DNA from: Baffinella frigidus
Lineage: Eukaryota; Cryptophyceae; Cryptomonadales; Baffinellaceae
Reading direction: 5' to 3'
NCBI GenBank assembly: GCA_026770585.1
Contig: MU646849.1
Location: forward strand, 169,781-198,578
DNA: 28,798 bases
Within the stretch, counting starts at the first letter, position 1, and every line of letters begins with the position of its first letter. The translations under genes were made by a program, and so were the position numbers. Of the stretch, positions 11,901 through 17,454 are shown one piece after another. The notes under the pieces were generated by a model. The model made no database searches, had not been told where the DNA came from, and saw nothing but the letters and a program-made list of their open reading frames with translations.

Positions 11901-14900
11901 GACGATGTTCTCGAGCGTGTCCCTCCCGGCCTAGCGCCAACTCGCCCGTGTAACCCCCAAACCCCAAACCCCAAACCCCAAACCCCAAACCCCAAACAAC
12001 TCGCCCATGTAAGCCCTGAACCCTGGACGACGAGGAAGCACTTAACCCTAAACCCTAAACCCTAACCCCTAAATCCTATGCGCCAACTCGCCCACGTCCG
12101 CCCCAAACCCCAAACCCCAAACCTCAAACCCGAAAGCCGAAATCCGAAAGCCGAAAGCCGAAAGCCGAAAGCAGGTCCGCGATCTCATTCAACACCGCGA
12201 TGCTCGCCATCGCCCTCTCCATCATCGGTATACCCCCTAAACCCTCACCCCTGAACCCTGAACCCTGAACCCTAAACCCTAAACCCTTCAGGAATTGATC
12301 AAACCCTGCATCCGGTGAGCGTGTCGAGATTGCGAGTTTGTTGTGCACCAGGAATACCGTGACTCGGACAAGTCCCACCAAGTGATACCGCTCTAGCAAC
12401 CAATGCGCCGTGTACTGTCCAGTAAAGCCTGATGTGTTTCACATGGGTGTGGCCGGACCTCCTGATTAAATTCACTACTCGCGCCCACAGGGAATTGGAG
12501 CCGTTCCTTCAGAAATCAGGCCAACGGCTCCAATTTCCTACGGACGGAAGAACATATATTCACTACTAACGCGTTTATATTCGGCATTAGTAGTAAAGCC
12601 CGATGTGTTTCACAGGGGTGTGGCCGCTGGAGTTCTCGGGGGCCTCGGACCTCCTCTGGGCGCACTTAACTCAACTACTCACTACTTACTTTACTACTCG
12701 CTCTTGTAGGGAATTGGAGCCTTTCCATCACGAATCAGGCCAACGGCTCCAATTCCCGATGGGCGCAAGGTTTTATTTTTAATACTAATTCAGTCAATTT
12801 CGATGCTGAAGCCTGGTGTGGCGCATGAGGCCAACGGCTCCAATTCCCTACGGGGATGAGGATGTCTATATTCGATGCTCAACCATGCACTGGCAACCAG
12901 GGGTCTGGCCGCTGGAGTTCTCGGGTGCCTCAGACCTGCTTGCGCGCTACGCCGTCTGCGAGGTGGGGGTTTGGGGTTTGAGTTTAGGGTTTAGGGTTTG
13001 GAGTCACGCCGTCTGCGAGGTTGCGCGCCTGTCCTCCTCTTCCTCTTCCTCTCCGTCTTGTTCTCTGCAGAGAAGGGACGGAGAAGAGGGCTGTGTTGGG
13101 GCCCTCCCGGTGTTGCTCGCGTGCCTCCCGGAGGCCCCCGAAGGGTCCTATCATCCAGTGATCATCCAGTGTGGGTCCTATCGTGCCTATCTTGCGCGCC
13201 TTTCCGCCTCTTCCTTCTCATCCGCCGCCTTCTTGACGTTCTTCTTCTTCGTTAGCGTAGAGCGGTGTGCAGGGAAGGTGGCCGCTAAAATAGTGGGAAA
13301 GTGGGGAAAGGTTTTGGACCAGAACCGACTCCCCCCCCTCCTTTTGTTCTCTCGAGGTTTGCATTTATGTAACGGCCAGTTTCTCTCTGCCCACTGGAGG
13401 CTGGACTATTTTCAAAGTGGGGTTGTTGAATTTGTACCAGCATAATGTTGTCCAACCTCGTGCCTGACAGAATTTCTGTCAGACACGTGACCAAACCCGG
13501 AGATCTGTGTGAAAAATGCTACACATCGCCCCACTTGTACAGGCAACCCGGTTTTAAAATACTCGCTTTTCTGGCCGTCTCGAGTGGACTCACCGCTCCA
13601 AGGGATACGCATCTCACTGAACTCAACACCCTCACCCCTAAACTCAACCCCCTAAACCCTAAACCCTAAACACTAAACCCTAAACCCCATACCCCAAACC
13701 CCAAACCCTAAACCACAAACCCTAAACCCTAAGCCCTAAACCACAAAAAGGCACCTCTCGTATCACGCAGGGCCGTCCTATCCCTTAAGTGGCCAGCCGG
13801 TCAAAATTGACCCGCAAGAGGTCCTAGGCAGGTCCTAGGGCCCTACGGTAGGGCGTATGCGCCTACTGGTCACTTAAGGGATACGAGACCGGCCGGACCA
13901 CCTGGGCTTCACCGCAGGGCCTGGCATGTCTAGAATGGAGCTTCTGATATCTGTCGAAGGGAGCCTAAAATGTCTGAGAGGGACATCCGAGGCTCCCTTC
14001 CCTGCCTGACATCATAGGCTCCCTTCCAGACATTACCGGCACTCACCCGAGGGGGCTCTTGGAAGCGAGGCACTTGTTCTCGAAGACATCCCAGGCTCCC
14101 TTCCAAACATCATGGGCTCCTTTCCGACCTTCCTTACAGACATCAGAGGCTCCCTCCCAGACATCCTAGGCTCCCTACCTGACATCCTAAGCTCTCACCC
14201 ACACAGACATCCTAGGCTCCCTTCCACCACAGACATCCTTAGGCTCCCTCCCAGACATCCCAGGTTCCCTTCCGACATCCTAAGCCCTGAGCGATCTCAC
14301 CCGAGGGGGCTCTTGGAAGCAAGGCACTTGTTCTCGAAGACATCCCAAGCTCCCTTCCAGACATCCTACGCTCCCTTCCGCACAGACATCCTACGCCCCC
14401 TCACACATTCATAGGCTAACGGACTAAAAATGGGGTAGTTAGGCCTACGGTATTGCCTACCGTAGGCCGTAGGGCTCCTACGACCAAAAAGTCCTAGGAT
14501 TTTGGCCTACAGTAGGAGGTCCCTAGGCAATGCCGTAGGCCCAACTAGCCCATTTGTAGTCCATGGCCCTATTAACCTCTCCTGCATGCAGGGGCGCGGC
14601 GCCCCGGCCGTGCTCTACGAGTCCGGGCAGACCGCCGAGGGGTTCACCGCTGGGCCGACGCTCTACAACCACATCCCGTGCGAGGTGCTCCCCAGACCCT
14701 ACGTTTACATGTATTGTACACGTGTGCCGCGAGTATTATAGTCTGGTTGTATGGTATACATGTGTTGTACACCCCCTTCCTGGTACAAAACGTATCACCT
14801 GCTACGTTTAACAACGTATTATACATGTCCCGGACGAGACCGGGCGGACCGCCCAGGGGTTCCCCGCAGGGCCGACTCTCTACAACTACATCCCGTGCGA

Positions 14901-17422
14901 GGGTACTGCCGAACGTCTGTCAAGCTTTTGGGGTTGCTGGCGTAGGACGGGGACCTCGTTCCTCCCTGTCAAGCTAGTGGATTTTATAAGTGGATTGCAT
15001 AAGTGGCCAACTCTCCACTAGCTCGCTGTCAGCTTGCTGCAGTGCTTCCAACGTGGTGCAGCGTCACCGCTGCTTATGAGACTGGGCACGCAGGTGGAGA
15101 AGACAGATGTTGACACTCCCAACCTCTCCCCTCGCGTGTTCTCCACCCACCTTCATAGGCTAACGGACTAAAAATGGGGTAGTTAGGCCTACGGTATTGC
15201 CTACCGTAGGCCGTAGGGCTCCTAGGCCGTAGGGCTCCTTGGCCGAACCTTGCTCGAAACCAGGCGGACAAGACCCTCTGCAACCATACAGCGCTGCGCA
15301 GAGAAGTTGGCAACGGGAAATAATGGGAAATCGACAAATTGGAGCCATTTTGCAACTTTTGAGAAATTTAGACCATAGATTTCTCAAAAGTGGATAAAAT
15401 GGCTCCAATTCCCCCATTTTCCCATTTTTCGGTGGCCAACTTCTCTGCGCAGCGCTCTACCCCGTGCGAGGTGATGCTGAAAGCCTGCCACGCCAGGTCA
15501 CTCGTGCAAATTCCAGGACGCGACGTTTCGTTTCTTTTACCCAGAATCGAAAATCCCGGTACAAAATAAAATTGAAAAGACGACTGGTCTCTGAAATTGC
15601 AGTTAAACCACCGGAGGCGGGTCAAAAAAACTTTGAAAACAAACAAAGCTGCACACGCTAGGCAGTGTGCAGTAATTTTTATTGGATTGTCACGTCCCCG
15701 CCCGCTTTGGGGGCGGCCACGTGACCGACTTCCAAACAAAGACGCCTGCAATCGACATTTAAAAAGGGTGTTGGATCAGCCTCGTGTAAAAGGAGAACTT
15801 GTTTGGACGCGACTATGGTACAAAATATTACGTTTTTTAAATTGGTTATAAAGCCGTCTATTGTACGGTGTGTACCGTTGGCTTTCTCCGTGACAGGACC
15901 GACCCCAAACCCTAAACCCTAAACCCTAAACCCTAAACCCTAAACCCTAAACCCTAAACCCTAAACCCCAACCCCCAACCCCTAAACTCCAAACCCTAAA
16001 CCCCAAACCTTAACCCCCTGAAACAGGACCTGAACTCGAAGGGCGAGGTCGGGATGAACCCCTTCGTCTCCGCGCTCAACACCTACCACGCGGGGTCAGT
16101 TGTCTACCTTTTTATACATTTGTGGTATATACATGTATTGTAGCCTCTCTTCCAGGTACAAAACGTACATACACGTAGTTCTATGGTGTATCCCTTAAGT
16201 GGCGGACGGGCGATTCATCGCCCTAACTCGCCCTAGGCAGGTCCTAGGGCCCTAGCGTAGGGCGTATGAGCCTACTCGCCAGTTAAGGGATACGTGTATT
16301 GTACACGAGGATCTCAACTCGAACGGCGAGGTCGGGATGAACCCCTTGGTCTCCTCAAAGAGGAGAGCTCAACACCTACCACGCGGGGTGCGTTTCACAT
16401 GTTTGTATTTTATGCGTTTTAGATGTGTTTTACACGTTTTGGATGTGTTTTATCCTCTTGCCGGTTTCATTTCGATAAGTCATAAATGGAGGTTACCGGT
16501 ATTCTGCTGAATTTCAACCCTAAATTTCATCCTTTTTGAAATCTGAAAGCGCAGATCGTCGAGATTTGGCCTTCAGCTCCAGATTCTGCTAAAAAAATTC
16601 GAGCTGCGATGAAATCTTGAGATCTTTACTACAGGCCAAAGGTCAAACAAATGGCTCCAACTAAAGGTATTATTCTACTATAAAACCGGCAAGAGGATAC
16701 GTTTTCGATGTGTGTGATGCGTTTTAGATGTATTTTATGCGTTTTATTCTCTACACGTACTTGTATGGTATGCATGTATTGTACCCTCTGTGCCTGGTAC
16801 AAAACGTACATACATGTAGTTACATGGTGTATCCCTTAAGTGGCCATCCGGTCAAATTGACCCGCAAGAGGTCCTAGGCAGGTCCTAGGGCTCTACGGTA
16901 GGGCGTATGATCCTACTGGGCATTTAAGGGATACGTGTTTTGTACACGAGGACCTCAACTCAAACGGCGAGGTTGGGATGAACCCCTTGGTGTCGGCGCT
17001 CAACAACCACCACGCGGGGTGCGATTCCCGAAACCCGAAATCCGGATCCCTAAATCCGGAACCCGAAACCCTGAACCCGAAGCCCGAATCCCTGACTGCC
17101 GCCTGACCGTCGATTCTCTCTCCAAACCCGAAACACGGAACCTGACAGCCTGATCCCCCAACCCGGAACCTGGAACCCGAAATCTTAAACCCGGAACCCG
17201 AACCCCGAAACCCGAAACCCTGAACCCGAGACCCGAAACCCGAAACCCTGAACCCGAGACCCAAAACCCGAACCCTGAACCCGAAACCCTAACCCAGATA
17301 TGTCACGGGCTGCACGCTGTCGATCCTTTCGCTGCTTATGCTTCTCGCGGTGAGCTCCCTCTCTCCCTCCCTCCCTCCCTCCCTCCCTCCCTCCCTCCCT
17401 CTATGTTCTCTCTCTCTCTCTC

Positions 17423-17454
<32 letters not shown>

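Noticed and set aside
13258-13300. Coding stretch VERCAGKVAAKIVGK as part of an exon
   Set aside because: The DNA is the terminus of a family F palindromic element also present at 15289-15456.
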